Assembly (NCBI GenBank): GCA_964428345.1
Contig: CAYRYD010000010.1
Coordinates: forward strand, 62,001-126,000
DNA from: JABDMH01 sp964428345
Lineage (GTDB): Bacteria; Bacteroidota; Bacteroidia; Chitinophagales; Saprospiraceae
Length of the DNA: 64,000 bases
Reading direction: 5' to 3'
The notes beneath the pieces are model-generated. The model saw nothing but the letters and a program-made list of their open reading frames with translations, was not told the origin of the DNA and did not search any database. This document shows positions 37,126 to 46,114 of the stretch, one piece after another (position 1 is the first letter of the stretch; each line of letters starts with the position of its first letter). The position numbers and the translations under genes were made by a program.

Positions 37126-39354
37126 TCACTCCCGGGGTCGAAATTGCAGGTGTTTATCCAGAAATTCAAAGGTACCCTTACCGTTGATCCGGTGAGGTCC
37201 GTCAAACCACTCGATCGCGGTACGGTCACCGATTTTCAGACGTGCCTGGTATAGGTGTCTCACCTTCGCGTATTCATAAGCCACCATCTCATCCGGAGCG
37301 ACGCCATCAAAATGTCCCCGCTCGACCATAAACGGGCGGGGTGCAATCAGGGCGGCCATTTCTGCATAGTTGAAAGTACTGCCCAGATCCCATTCGAAAA
37401 TCTCATACTCTCCGGTCCAGATATAGCTGTACGGACTACGGGAAGAGGCATTCTTCCAGACCCACTCGTTAAAATCTGCAGAACAGATTGAAAGACAGTA
37501 TTCGGGAACCAGCGGCGGAATACGCATGGCCGATTTTCCACCGTAACTGAGCCCGTAAAAGGCAATACGGGCCGGATCGACATGTTCCAGACCAGCCAGC
37601 CACCGGGTAATCTGCTGATGTTGGGGCACCATCAGGGAAAACAAGGTCTTCCCGATGGCATTGGCCTTAAACTGCAAGATCCGGAAGCGGTCTTCAAAGA
37701 TGTAGATGTTTTGAGGGGCAAAAGTGATATATCCTCTCTCGGCCAACCGGGTGGCAAAAGCCTGGTAAAACTGAAAACCATCCTGCCCGATGGTCGCTTG
37801 AGGCCTTCCTTCCAGACCATGCTGACAAACCACCACGGGTCGTCGATCTCCTGGTTTGAGGTCATTGGGCAGGATGAGAATGCCATAGGCAAAAAGCCCC
37901 GGAAACACATCAAGCACCACTTCATAGGCGGTGACCAGGCTGCTCTCAACGGCGATCTTCCGGCTTCTGGCATTGAACGGAATCAACCCCTGATCAAAGC
38001 AGCCAATCACTTCTTCGGCAAAATAGTCCCGGTAATACTCCACCGATTGCTGAAATGCCTCCAGTGAATCGAACCGGAGCTTTTCCATAAACGCCTGTCG
38101 CACATAAGGGCTTTCCCGCAATAACCATTGATTGTGCATGTCCAGCCCGGTCAATTGAAGGGTATGACGCCTTTCTGCATCCGGCAGATTGAGTACTGAG
38201 GGCAGTCTCCCGGAAGGAGTTGCCGCTTTTTCCAGCCGCACCTTCCAGGCCAGGCCCCCGGTCAATTGGTGTAAATGCCGGACCTCCGCTCTAACGATTT
38301 CCAACGGCATTGCGGTCAACCGGCCCGGTTTACCCCCGGTGCCGGGTGGTACCGCAACTTCCGGAGCACCGTTGTCCGTCTGGATCACCAACCGGCGGGG
38401 TGCAATCATACTGGCAATCCCGGCATCACCAAATCGTTCGAGGAGACCGAAAACATTACGGTAGGCGGGCTCCTGCCAGACCTGCTCCCGCGAGCCAAAA
38501 TAGCCACCAACCACCGTTTCATCGATCCGGGTATCGACCGCTCCTGCATAGAAAGCCAGCAGGCCCCCTTCTCCCCAGCCGGCAACCAGGGTCTCCTCCG
38601 CTCCGGATTGAATCAGCCAATCAATGCCGGCCAGCACCTTCTGCACTTCATAACCGATGATGTGACGGCCCAGCTCAAAGGCCGCCCGGTAGATAAACTC
38701 CCGGTTGCTCAGCTTCCGGTGCGTCACCTCCCGGTTTATCACCACCGGTATCAGGACCCGCATGCCCGCTTCGGCATAAACCCGGGCCAGTTGCAGATTC
38801 AGTGGAAGATCACCAGTCAGACCCAGAACCTCTTCGGGGGTCTGATTGGCATCAGGCAGCACCACCGCTGCTTTCCCACCGGTATCCTGATCCGGGATGA
38901 CTAAAAGTCCTTCGCCATACACCTGACCGAAAACCGGCCAGCGCACCGAGTGCACCGTATAACCCGGTCCTTCGGCAACTGTTCCCAGCATCTCCGGCTG
39001 TTCGAAAGGAATCCGGGTATCCCGCAAGCCAATGATGTGACTGAGACGGTCCCGGTTTTTCCGGACCGATCTTTCATAGGCCTCCTCTGAACTGAAATCC
39101 CGTTGCCAGAAGTGCGACCGTTGAGCCCTTGTTTTTTCCAATTCCTTCATCAGGAAGGAATCACAGGAATCGATCAGCCGGGAAGCGAGGTCGCCTTCCC
39201 AGTCAAGCATCATTGTGCCCGGAAGGACCGGCGATGGTTGTTGTGACCTTGCTTCCGGCAAAGTCGACCAGCCCAACAAAAGGATGAACAGGACGATGCG
39301 ATTTCGGTTTAAAGTCGGAATCCCGGTCCAGTGGTTAGGTTGATTCAGTCTCAT
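37126..39354 (-). CDS. Secreted tandem alpha/beta-hydrolase (acetyl-xylan-esterase/dienelactone-hydrolase-like)
   Basis: A 742-residue exported protein. A basic leader and hydrophobic segment (RIVLFILLLGWSTLPEARSQ) precede two alpha/beta-hydrolase domains. The first (about residues 130-360) has VAGWGEGGLLAFYAG at the nucleophile elbow, so Ser is replaced by Glu, and IAPRRLVIQTDNGAPE near the end. The second (about 430-740) has VVCQHGLEGRP, an intact elbow GLSYGGKSAM and IAPRPFMVERGHFDGV with Asp and His. Similar two-lobed proteins are large acetylesterases in carbohydrate-active loci. The C-terminal half should be the active one. Confidence 0.85.
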   Translation of the reverse strand: MRLNQPNHWTGIPTLNRNRIVLFILLLGWSTLPEARSQQPSPVLPGTMMLDWEGDLASRLIDSCDSFLMKELEKTRAQRSHFWQRDFSSEEAYERSVRKNRDRLSHIIGLRDTRIPFEQPEMLGTVAEGPGYTVHSVRWPVFGQVYGEGLLVIPDQDTGGKAAVVLPDANQTPEEVLGLTGDLPLNLQLARVYAEAGMRVLIPVVINREVTHRKLSNREFIYRAAFELGRHIIGYEVQKVLAGIDWLIQSGAEETLVAGWGEGGLLAFYAGAVDTRIDETVVGGYFGSREQVWQEPAYRNVFGLLERFGDAGIASMIAPRRLVIQTDNGAPEVAVPPGTGGKPGRLTAMPLEIVRAEVRHLHQLTGGLAWKVRLEKAATPSGRLPSVLNLPDAERRHTLQLTGLDMHNQWLLRESPYVRQAFMEKLRFDSLEAFQQSVEYYRDYFAEEVIGCFDQGLIPFNARSRKIAVESSLVTAYEVVLDVFPGLFAYGILILPNDLKPGDRRPVVVCQHGLEGRPQATIGQDGFQFYQAFATRLAERGYITFAPQNIYIFEDRFRILQFKANAIGKTLFSLMVPQHQQITRWLAGLEHVDPARIAFYGLSYGGKSAMRIPPLVPEYCLSICSADFNEWVWKNASSRSPYSYIWTGEYEIFEWDLGSTFNYAEMAALIAPRPFMVERGHFDGVAPDEMVAYEYAKVRHLYQARLKIGDRTAIEWFDGPHRINGKGTFEFLDKHLQFRPRE

Positions 39355-39467
39355 GCCGGTAAAATACGCGATTTACCGGAGGAAAGTCAAGACCAGCGAT
39401 GCGTCTGCAGACCACCGCTTGCCTTGACTTTCCGGAATCTTTCCGAACTGGAGGATTTTTTCAGAAG

Positions 39468-40508
39468 CTAGACTTTACGCGCTTTCTTCTGGGCCAGGTC
39501 ACCTTCCAGGATGTGATCCTTATGCGTCAGGATATCGAATTCCTTTAAAATATCCGCTACGAAGACATCCGGTGACCGGCTTTCGATAATCGCCCATTGC
39601 TCCTCATGAAAGATCTGGATATCGACTTTCCGGCCATATTTCTGATGAATATCCTGAAACCGGTTGACATAGGGATAAAGGTGTATAAATACTTTCTCCA
39701 GGTTGACCGGTGCACAAAAGAGGTATTTGTTCCAGATGCCGGTCTGGGCCACGGTTTCTCCCGAGATATCACAGATTTTGGAATTGTTCTGATTGGTGCT
39801 GGTCGCCACCACATATTTGTGTTGCCAGGCGCGGGTATTGACCATTCTGCCGCCATCGAAAGCCGACGGCCAGAAGACGATACGGGCTTCCTGCTGCTCC
39901 AGCATTTTCCATCCGTCGTCCCAGTTGATATCAAAGCAGATCTGGGCACCCACCGGACCGTATTCGGTCTCTACTATCGGTTGAAACAAAGCTCCCGGAG
40001 CTGAACCATTGTCAATTTCACCGCAGGTCGGATGCATTTTATGGTAGACTCCGATCTGCTTGCCCTCCCGGTCCAGAAACACCGCCGAATTGTAATTCAG
40101 ACCCTGGCTGCTGGTGTACACCGGACAGACCGTATAGCATTGATGTTTTTTGGAAAATGCGGAAAACTGTTCGAGCACCGAAGCCGAAATCTCGAGCATG
40201 TCGGTCATTTTATATCGCTTCCCGATCATTTCAAAGGGAAAGAGTTCCGGCAGGCAGACAAAATCGGGCTGCATGGGCGTAAGGTCTTCCAGAATCTTTA
40301 GGACTTTTTCCACCATTTCTTCGGCCGACTCCGCCCGCAGCCACATCTGCGAAAACCCGGCAATCCAGACTTCCCGGTGCGAACGGGTCTCCGCGCCAGT
40401 CCGGTCTTGGGTGGAGGCATGGGTGGCCAATGGTGCCAGGGAGGCTATACCGGCAGAAATTGCCGATTTCCGGGTAAAATCCCGTCGGGAGATCCGGTTT
40501 GCTTTCAT
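39468..40508 (-). CDS. Tat-exported carbon-nitrogen hydrolase (nitrilase superfamily)
   Basis: A 346-residue nitrilase-superfamily enzyme behind a twin-Arg leader (RISRRDFTRKSAISAG). The catalytic triad is complete: Glu in VCLPELFPFE, Lys in VYHKMHPTCGEID and Cys in VGAQICFDINWDDG. The family hydrolyses amides, nitriles or N-carbamoyl compounds. Tat export suggests a periplasmic amide substrate. It lies upstream of two amidohydrolase genes on the same strand, with a 54-base gap to the second, but gene order (transcription right to left) puts it downstream in the operon: 42276, 41348, then 40508. A shared amide-degradation route is plausible. Confidence 0.88.
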   Translation of the reverse strand: MKANRISRRDFTRKSAISAGIASLAPLATHASTQDRTGAETRSHREVWIAGFSQMWLRAESAEEMVEKVLKILEDLTPMQPDFVCLPELFPFEMIGKRYKMTDMLEISASVLEQFSAFSKKHQCYTVCPVYTSSQGLNYNSAVFLDREGKQIGVYHKMHPTCGEIDNGSAPGALFQPIVETEYGPVGAQICFDINWDDGWKMLEQQEARIVFWPSAFDGGRMVNTRAWQHKYVVATSTNQNNSKICDISGETVAQTGIWNKYLFCAPVNLEKVFIHLYPYVNRFQDIHQKYGRKVDIQIFHEEQWAIIESRSPDVFVADILKEFDILTHKDHILEGDLAQKKARKV

Positions 40509-40562
40509 GTTGTTTAGTCTTTTTGATAACCGTTAGATATTGAAAATTAACGAATTGCCCGA

Positions 40563-41348
40563 TTATATACCCAGGATTCTTTTCGCGTTTTCATGACTCA
40601 GTTGTTCCCTGACCGCGGCTGATGCTTCCGACAACCGGAGGGTCTCCAGTTTTACCAGGGCCGTTGCATAATCCAAAATTGGAGCATGCGTGCCGAAAGC
40701 AAATCGACCATAACCATAGGCGGCAAAAAGGCCGGTGAAATCGACGATCTCCCGTCCGGAGAGATCCATGACCCATTCGGCATTCTGCAATACCTCCATT
40801 TCATCATCGGTGAGCCGCATGCTGTTGGCCACATTCAGGATAAGATACCGGGCATCGGGCACCTCCCGGATCAGGGGAATGACATCTTTCAGGGTCCATT
40901 CCCCGGTAATATCCATCCAGGATCGCTGCCGGCTGTCAACCATCCGCAGTGAAAGAGCCACCGCCAAACCACTGTCCCTGGCCATCCTGACCAGATCGGT
41001 CAGCGCAGGGTCGGTGACCTGATAATCGTGGTACTGGGGGTAAATCCTTACCCCCTTCATACCGAAACGGTCCCGGCATATTTTCAGGTCATCCTTCCAC
41101 CCGGCATAAATTGGATTGATGACACAAAATGGAATCAGCCGGTTCGCCATCGCCCTGCTGGATTGCATCTCTTCATGTAACTCTTCATTGGCCGCCTGGG
41201 TATTTTTGTAAAAAATTCCGTTCAGGTTGCTGACGACCGCCTGATCCACCCCAAACTGATCCATCCTGTCCAGGAGGCCCCGGCAGGTATTGTATTTTAA
41301 CTGCTTGAAAGGCCAGTGTCCCACATACGCATTGAGATCAATCAACAT
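40563..41348 (-). CDS. Cytoplasmic TIM-barrel amidohydrolase family protein
   Basis: A 261-residue amidohydrolase_2-type (ACMSD-like) TIM-barrel protein without signal peptide. It starts MLIDLNAYVGHWPF, where the usual DxHxH is altered to DLNAYVG, so the first metal pair is weakened. Other landmarks are GMKGVRIYPQYHDY and FGTHAPILDYATA, with His in place of Asp in the final FGTD motif. It may be catalytically compromised or use different chemistry. Its start overlaps the end of the preceding amidohydrolase (41338-42276) by 11 bases, so the two are coupled and perhaps form a complex. Confidence 0.82.
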   Translation of the reverse strand: MLIDLNAYVGHWPFKQLKYNTCRGLLDRMDQFGVDQAVVSNLNGIFYKNTQAANEELHEEMQSSRAMANRLIPFCVINPIYAGWKDDLKICRDRFGMKGVRIYPQYHDYQVTDPALTDLVRMARDSGLAVALSLRMVDSRQRSWMDITGEWTLKDVIPLIREVPDARYLILNVANSMRLTDDEMEVLQNAEWVMDLSGREIVDFTGLFAAYGYGRFAFGTHAPILDYATALVKLETLRLSEASAAVREQLSHENAKRILGI

Positions 41349-42276
41349 CGCGACCCAGTTTTTTCATGACATTCAGATAATTTTCAGAAAACACTTTCTT
41401 CTTCTGATTTTCATTCAAACCGGACGACAGTATTTTTCCTACTCCCTGATAAAAAGAGCTGTCGGTACCAAATAGCAGCCGGTCTTCACCCAGGTATTTA
41501 ACCGCAAAATCGATGATATTTTCTTCATTGTTGCTTCCCGAAGTATCGACATAGACATTGGGACTGTGCTGCAGGGCCTTGCACTGATATTCCCAGTCGC
41601 CGCCACCGCCGATATGGGCAAACTGAAATATCGCCTCGGGGTATCTCCGGGCTGCTTCGACAAAGTCTTCCGGAATGGAACAGTGCTGGTCACGGCCTAT
41701 ATCGTATTTCATCCGGTAACCACCCATCCCCAACTGGGTAAACGCGTGCATAAAGATGATCATCCGGTGATCGATGAATTTCTCAATCAACGGAAAGTAC
41801 AGGGGATCGTTGATTTTCACCTGGGTATATCCCTTGTATCCGGTCAGTCCGTTATCCACACATCGCTGAAATTCCTCCATCGCTTCCTTTGGGTATCGGG
41901 GGTTAAGGGTAAGGTATCCGATAAAGCGGTCCGGATGTTGCTTTAAGGCATCGATAATGAGATCGTTGTTCCGCCTGACAATGTCCGGGCCTTCCGGTTC
42001 CTTACCGGAAAAGTTGGTCACCGGCCGCGAAATACACATTTTTTCAATACCCAGCCGGTCGGCAAAATCCAGCAGTCTTGCGGTATCACCTTCCCGGAAA
42101 CCAATGTGGGCATGGGCATCGATCTTGCGGTACCTCTTCAGTTCGGCCACCACATCGACCGGTGTTCCCTGTTCCTGCTGCGGGTACCCGGATAACTGAC
42201 TGCCGGAAATCATCATTCCTGCTGCAGTCACTGCCGAATCCCTGAAAAATTGCCGCCGGCCAACCTCGTTTTTCAT
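41338..42276 (-). CDS. Tat-exported amidohydrolase (amidohydrolase_2/ACMSD-like)
   Basis: A 312-residue amidohydrolase with twin-Arg leader (EVGRRQFFRDSAVTAAG). The metal site looks intact: IDAHAHIGFREGD (HxH), a His in IIFMHAFTQLG, AHIGGGG and LLFGTDSSFYQG (catalytic Asp). ACMSD-like members decarboxylate or hydrolyse aromatic acids, so decarboxylation is as likely as hydrolysis. It is followed by the degenerate homologue at 40563, overlapping by 11 bases, and then the nitrilase. The three make a minus-strand operon. Confidence 0.87.
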   Translation of the reverse strand: MKNEVGRRQFFRDSAVTAAGMMISGSQLSGYPQQEQGTPVDVVAELKRYRKIDAHAHIGFREGDTARLLDFADRLGIEKMCISRPVTNFSGKEPEGPDIVRRNNDLIIDALKQHPDRFIGYLTLNPRYPKEAMEEFQRCVDNGLTGYKGYTQVKINDPLYFPLIEKFIDHRMIIFMHAFTQLGMGGYRMKYDIGRDQHCSIPEDFVEAARRYPEAIFQFAHIGGGGDWEYQCKALQHSPNVYVDTSGSNNEENIIDFAVKYLGEDRLLFGTDSSFYQGVGKILSSGLNENQKKKVFSENYLNVMKKLGRDVD

Positions 42277-42425
42277 CCATAACAGTTTTTAGGTTCTATC
42301 TCCATCACCTGCCGTAAAATCGGAATAATTTGCTACAAAGTTCGTCTCCTTCAAAAAAAACCGTTGACTTTCCCGGCTCATCAAGACTGCCAAATTCAAC
42401 CAGTCAACGGCCACACGGTGCCGGT

Positions 42426-43205
42426 TTATTTCTGACAATGATAGATTAACTCCGAAGCCATAAAGCCGTATTTGAATATTTCCTCAGCAGTAAAAGTGTT
42501 AACAAAATCATCGACGGTGACCGAAAATCCCGCCTCCCGCAATCGATTTTCATAATCACGGCCATACCATCGGCAATGGTCATGCTGACCGAAGGCCTTT
42601 TCTCTTTCAGCGGGAGAGGTTATCGCCGGGTCTTCGTAGGTGACCTCGCGGTGGTAGTCGACGGGTACCTGAAAGATCCCCCAGCTTCCCTTTTTCATAA
42701 CCCGGAATAATTCCTTCATGGCCCGAAGGTCATCAGGCACGTGTTCCAGTACATGGCTGGCAATGGCCACGTCAAAGAAACTATCGGCGAATGGCATATG
42801 GGTGATATCGGCCCTGATCACTTCGACCTTTCCCTGGTATGGAAACTGCTCAGGATGTAAGTCGCAAGGGAAATATTCAATATGAGGCTCCTGGCAAAAA
42901 ATATCGTAGAGCGCTCTTTCCGGAGCAAAATGCAGCAATTTCACCCTTGTATTACCGCTCAGTAATTTGGTTTTGTCTTTTAAATATTTCCAAAGCAAAC
43001 GATGTCTCTCCAGGGATCCACACTGATGACAAAGTGCATTTTCCCGCTCGACTACTCCAAATGGAGCAAACTTTTTAAATTTTGCCTGGCACAATAAACA
43101 CCAAACCTCCTCACCCCGAAAGGGTTTCAGCCGCTGCTGTTCCAGATAGCGCCCGTATTGGTTGTGGATAAATTCCGGAATGATCTTCCTGATTAAATTG
43201 CGCAT
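42426..43205 (-). CDS. Class I SAM-dependent methyltransferase with N-terminal zinc ribbon
   Basis: A 259-residue cytoplasmic methyltransferase. An N-terminal Cys4 zinc ribbon (VWCLLCQAKF, then ALCHQCGSLERHR) precedes a Rossmann methyltransferase domain. The domain has VKLLHFAPERAL, VIRADITHMPFADSFFDVA (acidic loop after strand 4) and SHVLEHVPDDLRAMKELFR. This architecture matches bacterial methyltransferases of surface-polysaccharide loci, though no glycan gene adjoins. No signal peptide. It is probably monocistronic; a short palindrome lies about 80 bases upstream. Confidence 0.87.
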   Translation of the reverse strand: MRNLIRKIIPEFIHNQYGRYLEQQRLKPFRGEEVWCLLCQAKFKKFAPFGVVERENALCHQCGSLERHRLLWKYLKDKTKLLSGNTRVKLLHFAPERALYDIFCQEPHIEYFPCDLHPEQFPYQGKVEVIRADITHMPFADSFFDVAIASHVLEHVPDDLRAMKELFRVMKKGSWGIFQVPVDYHREVTYEDPAITSPAEREKAFGQHDHCRWYGRDYENRLREAGFSVTVDDFVNTFTAEEIFKYGFMASELIYHCQK

Positions 43206-43283
43206 ATCTATCTGGACAACTGTTTGAAATGCAGTCGACCGAAGATAAATGAAAATCAGGTTGGATCACCCGTATTTAGATCC

Positions 43284-43299
43284 AGATCAGGACTGATCT
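43284..43299. promoter_or_regulatory. Palindrome upstream of methyltransferase gene
   Basis: AGATCAG-GA-CTGATCT, a 7-bp perfect inverted repeat with a 2-base centre, lies 79 bases upstream of the methyltransferase start. It has operator-like size and symmetry, but no cognate regulator is visible in the window. The rest of the 270-base gap 43206-43475 shows nothing recognisable. Confidence 0.3.
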
Positions 43300-43475
43300 T
43301 TCACCATCCTTTCACAAAAAGATATCGGGAGACCATTACGGACTTCGCCACTATCTGGAGCATTACATGGAGAGACCGGGTTGCCAACCTCTAACTTCAG
43401 CCATGGACCCAAATCACCATTAATGGTTAAACTACTCCTTTACGGTATTAACATCAATCCCTGCAAGTAAAATAG

Positions 43476-43949
43476 CTAGTGCTGACTGGCTTCGGCAATT
43501 TTCTTTTCAATATGGCTTACTACTTTTTTAAAGCCCTTTTCCGGGCTAAAATCCATCATCTTCATGTCCTCCTCCACTATAGCGATATGCCCCGGTGGCA
43601 TATAAAACAGATCACCGGCTTTGAGTACATCTTCCCTGCCATCGTCATAGCGAAGGCGCAGCACTCCCTTAATGATATAACCCCAATGCGGAACCTGGCA
43701 ACTGTTATTCTTCAATCCTTCCAGCAGAGGCGCAAGGTTGGTACCGGCTGGCATCTCGTTGACAGCAACCGCCATACCGCCCCAGCCCTCAATATAGTTT
43801 ATCGGATTATTGGAAGGGAATTCACTGATGGCTATGGAATAATCATGACCAATACTCCCTGAACTGGCTGCAGGATTATCCTGACCAATGACATTCCGGC
43901 TTATTAACATTGCAACGCCGACTGTACAAATGCAAAAGAAGCTTTTCAT
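43476..43949 (-). CDS. Exported cupin-domain protein
   Basis: A 157-residue protein from the ATG at 43949, which directly begins the signal peptide (MKSFFCICTVGVAMLIS). An in-frame start 12 codons upstream would bury it. The cupin core has QVPHWGYIIKGVLRLRYDDG (motif 1 with His) and KAGDLFYMPPGHIAIVEED (motif 2 with His). Single-domain exported cupins bind metal and small ligands; function is unassigned. No operon partner is evident. Confidence 0.85.
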   Translation of the reverse strand: MKSFFCICTVGVAMLISRNVIGQDNPAASSGSIGHDYSIAISEFPSNNPINYIEGWGGMAVAVNEMPAGTNLAPLLEGLKNNSCQVPHWGYIIKGVLRLRYDDGREDVLKAGDLFYMPPGHIAIVEEDMKMMDFSPEKGFKKVVSHIEKKIAEASQH

Positions 43950-44068
43950 AACTGTCAAAATTTTAAATGAATTAACAAGCTTCAAATTATGGAAATCGCG
44001 ACCCGATCTCTATCACCATCGTTGCATCGGTATTGCAAAATGGTAACATTAATTCCATTCCTGTGATT

Positions 44069-45050
44069 TCAATATTTCTGATGGGAAGAAGAAGTGATAT
44101 TGACCAGTGCCTGAAAAGGAGGATAAGAAAAAATCGGTTTCAAAAATACATCCCGCTCAAAATCCCAGTGATGACGCAGTTGGCCTTTAGTAAGGGCCTT
44201 TTTCAATAATGACACCGCTTCATCCTTTTTTCCCAAAAGGGCCGCTATCCTGGCTTTCAGATAATCGGACTGGTATTCGTATTCATGCCGTCGCCAGGAG
44301 AAAAGGTTGTCCTTACCCAGTCCTTGAAAGATCCGTTCGGCTGCTGCTTCATCTCCCATTGCTGCAGCAGCGAGGGAAAGGTAAATTCGAAGGTCATCAT
44401 TTTCAGGATCTTTACCCATCTTCCGGTCCAAAAAAACCGGAGACTATCCAGATCATTGGAGAGATAGAGGGCATCCCTTTGTTCATCCGGCAATCCTTCT
44501 GACCGGGCGCCATTCTTCGCATGCTGCAGAAGACTGATCCCATGGGGACCGGCAATGCTCTGAATGCCGGGTACGGCTTCAATCATGGATTTAACCGGCT
44601 GGAAATTACCTAACATCGCATAGGTAAAAATATCCGACCGGGCGCCATGGTCCATCAGGAATCCGGCAATATCCCGCCTGCCCACGTGCGATGCAGCCCC
44701 AAGCGCTGTTTCCCAGTCACCAAATCCCCAGTCCCAGGTTGCCTGGGCCAGTTCAGGACGGTGATTGACTAATTCCTTTACCCGGTCCAGATAAAATGGG
44801 AAGCACCTACTACTTCAGCGACAATAGCATCGTCGATGGCCTGGTACCGGTGAAAGAGTCCATCCGGTTTGCCCGGTCTCACCGGAATGCTCCCTGCGTC
44901 TCTGGCAAAAACAATACCTGGCATGGACACCGTCAGCAATCCGAATATCGAACTTCTTACGGCTGCCCGTCTTGAAAATGCAGGGAGATCAGTCATCCAT
45001 TTTTTTTTAGGCTTGTCAAAGTGGAAATTGGTATCCCACAACCAATTCAT
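44069..45050 (-). pseudogene. Frameshifted ankyrin-repeat protein gene
   Basis: A broken minus-strand gene in three pieces that once formed one ~325-residue exported ankyrin protein. Piece 1 (45050-44778) has a double-Arg leader (FSRRAAVRSSIFGLL) and ends EVVGASHF. Reading then resumes one base out of frame near 44795 as YLDRVKELVNHRPELAQ and, further on, WDWGFGDWETALGAAS. This flows into the frame from 44685 (GRRDIAGFLMDHGARSD, an ankyrin repeat). A second shift sits at the seven-base A/T run at 44429-44435, after which the frame of 44431-44069 continues (LDRKMGKDPENDDLRIYLSL). Homopolymer sequencing error could explain the second site but less easily the first. Confidence 0.75.
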
Positions 45051-45112
45051 CTCTCCTAAAATAAGGAATATCGGGGAATGGTGCTCGGGACCTCCTGACT
45101 TAATTTATTACG

Positions 45113-45171
45113 GCATCATGCATTAGCAATTGGCAACGGACCGATAGCGAGGTTGGCGTGATGAATGATGC
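45113..45171. terminator. Inverted repeat after higA
   Basis: GCATCAT (45113-45119) and ATGATGC (45165-45171) form a 7-bp inverted repeat with a 45-base spacer just beyond the antitoxin stop. It lacks a T-run, so it may be an insertion scar instead of a terminator. Confidence 0.25.
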
Positions 45172-45174
45172 TAA

Positions 45175-45549
45175 TCAATGGTGTTCTAATTCATAGTCTC
45201 TTATCAATACTTCTGCAGGTATTTTCAATCTGGCATTAAGTTTTCTTATCATTGCCAGACTGAGTTTTCTTTTACCGCTCAAGATTTCACTTGTTCGACT
45301 TCTCGATCCAAGAATCTTATTAAGCTCAGATTTATCCATATTCATTTGGTCTAATCTGAAAAATATTGCTTCGATAGGATTCGGAGGACTGACTGGGAAG
45401 TTTGCATTTTCAAAATTTTCAATTAAAATACTCAACACTTCAAGTTCATCAGAATTCTCAGAATTTGGCTCTAGTTCCTTTTGCATAAGTTCATATGCCC
45501 TTTCTAAATATTCTTCGTATTGCTCCTCACTTTTTATTGGTCTTAGCAT
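45175..45549 (-). CDS. higA: HigA-type antitoxin, XRE-family helix-turn-helix
   Basis: A 124-residue antitoxin-like DNA-binding protein. The C-terminal half has the HTH: LDQMNMDKSELNKILGSRSR followed by TSEILSGKRKLSLAMIRKL, as in HigA. The N-terminal half is helical with conserved EEQYEEYLERAYELM. The gene follows and overlaps the toxin gene by 23 bases, toxin first, the order typical of higBA. It is expected to neutralise HigB and repress the shared promoter. Confidence 0.9.
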   Translation of the reverse strand: MLRPIKSEEQYEEYLERAYELMQKELEPNSENSDELEVLSILIENFENANFPVSPPNPIEAIFFRLDQMNMDKSELNKILGSRSRTSEILSGKRKLSLAMIRKLNARLKIPAEVLIRDYELEHH

Positions 45550-45844
45550 ATCTTATCGTTTTTACATCAATCTTATCATATGCACTATGTGTTCCAACCC
45601 ACACTATAAATATAATTTGAAGTCTATAGTCAATATCAACCACTAACCGGTCATCATTCCCCTTAATATTGAAAACAACTCGCTTTGAATTTATGATGGA
45701 AGAATTTCCAAATTGCTGCTTTAGTTCAGCAGAATTCTTCCAATTGGTTTTCGTAACTTCTTGAATCCATGATCTTAGGGGTTGTTCAGAATCCGGAAAT
45801 TTTATCCAAAAGTCCCTGAGAGTTCTAATCGATATCGTTCTCAT
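45527..45844 (-). CDS. higB: HigB-type toxin, mRNA interferase
   Basis: A 105-residue RelE/HigB-superfamily toxin from the ATG at 45844 (MRTISIRTLRDFWIKFPDSE); an upstream in-frame extension of 26 codons is unlikely. The HigB pattern is clear: PLRSWIQEVTKTNWKNSAEL, VVFNIKGNDDRLVVDIDY and FIVWVGTHSAYDKIDV. The family cleaves mRNA on the ribosome. It forms a bicistronic unit with higA by a 23-base overlap. TA pairs of this type are frequent in accessory islands, which fits the surrounding decayed genes. Confidence 0.92.
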   Translation of the reverse strand: MRTISIRTLRDFWIKFPDSEQPLRSWIQEVTKTNWKNSAELKQQFGNSSIINSKRVVFNIKGNDDRLVVDIDYRLQIIFIVWVGTHSAYDKIDVKTIRYAKTNKK

Positions 45845-45920
45845 AACGCTTACAAGATACAAAATGTTCCCATATTGGTTACGTATGTGGGATTTGGTTG
45901 ATTCCGAGGCAAGATCACCC

Positions 45921-45936
45921 AAAGGAATGTCTGCGT
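45921..45936 (+). repeat. 16-bp direct repeat, copy 1
   Basis: caaaggaatgtctgcg, identical to 47974-47989. The pair brackets the membrane-protein and VOC genes at 46115-47874. Confidence 0.7.
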
Positions 45937-45987
45937 CTGCAAATCATTCATCACAAATCAACATACCTACCTATCGACGCAGACATT
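45927..45987. repeat. 12-bp perfect inverted repeat between higB and membrane gene
   Basis: AATGTCTGCGTC (45927-45938) pairs perfectly with GACGCAGACATT (45976-45987), separated by 37 bases. The left arm is part of a 16-bp sequence repeated at 47974. It could be a structured scar or regulatory stem-loop. Confidence 0.6.
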
Positions 45988-46114
45988 GTGGCCCGACCGT
46001 GTACCATAGTTCCTTTGAGCCTCACTGAATCTCCCATTGAAGTTGGCGACGGCAATGGCCTTTTATAGTTCCGACACTTTGAATGAAGGCCTATTGAAGA
46101 AAGATGATAAACGG

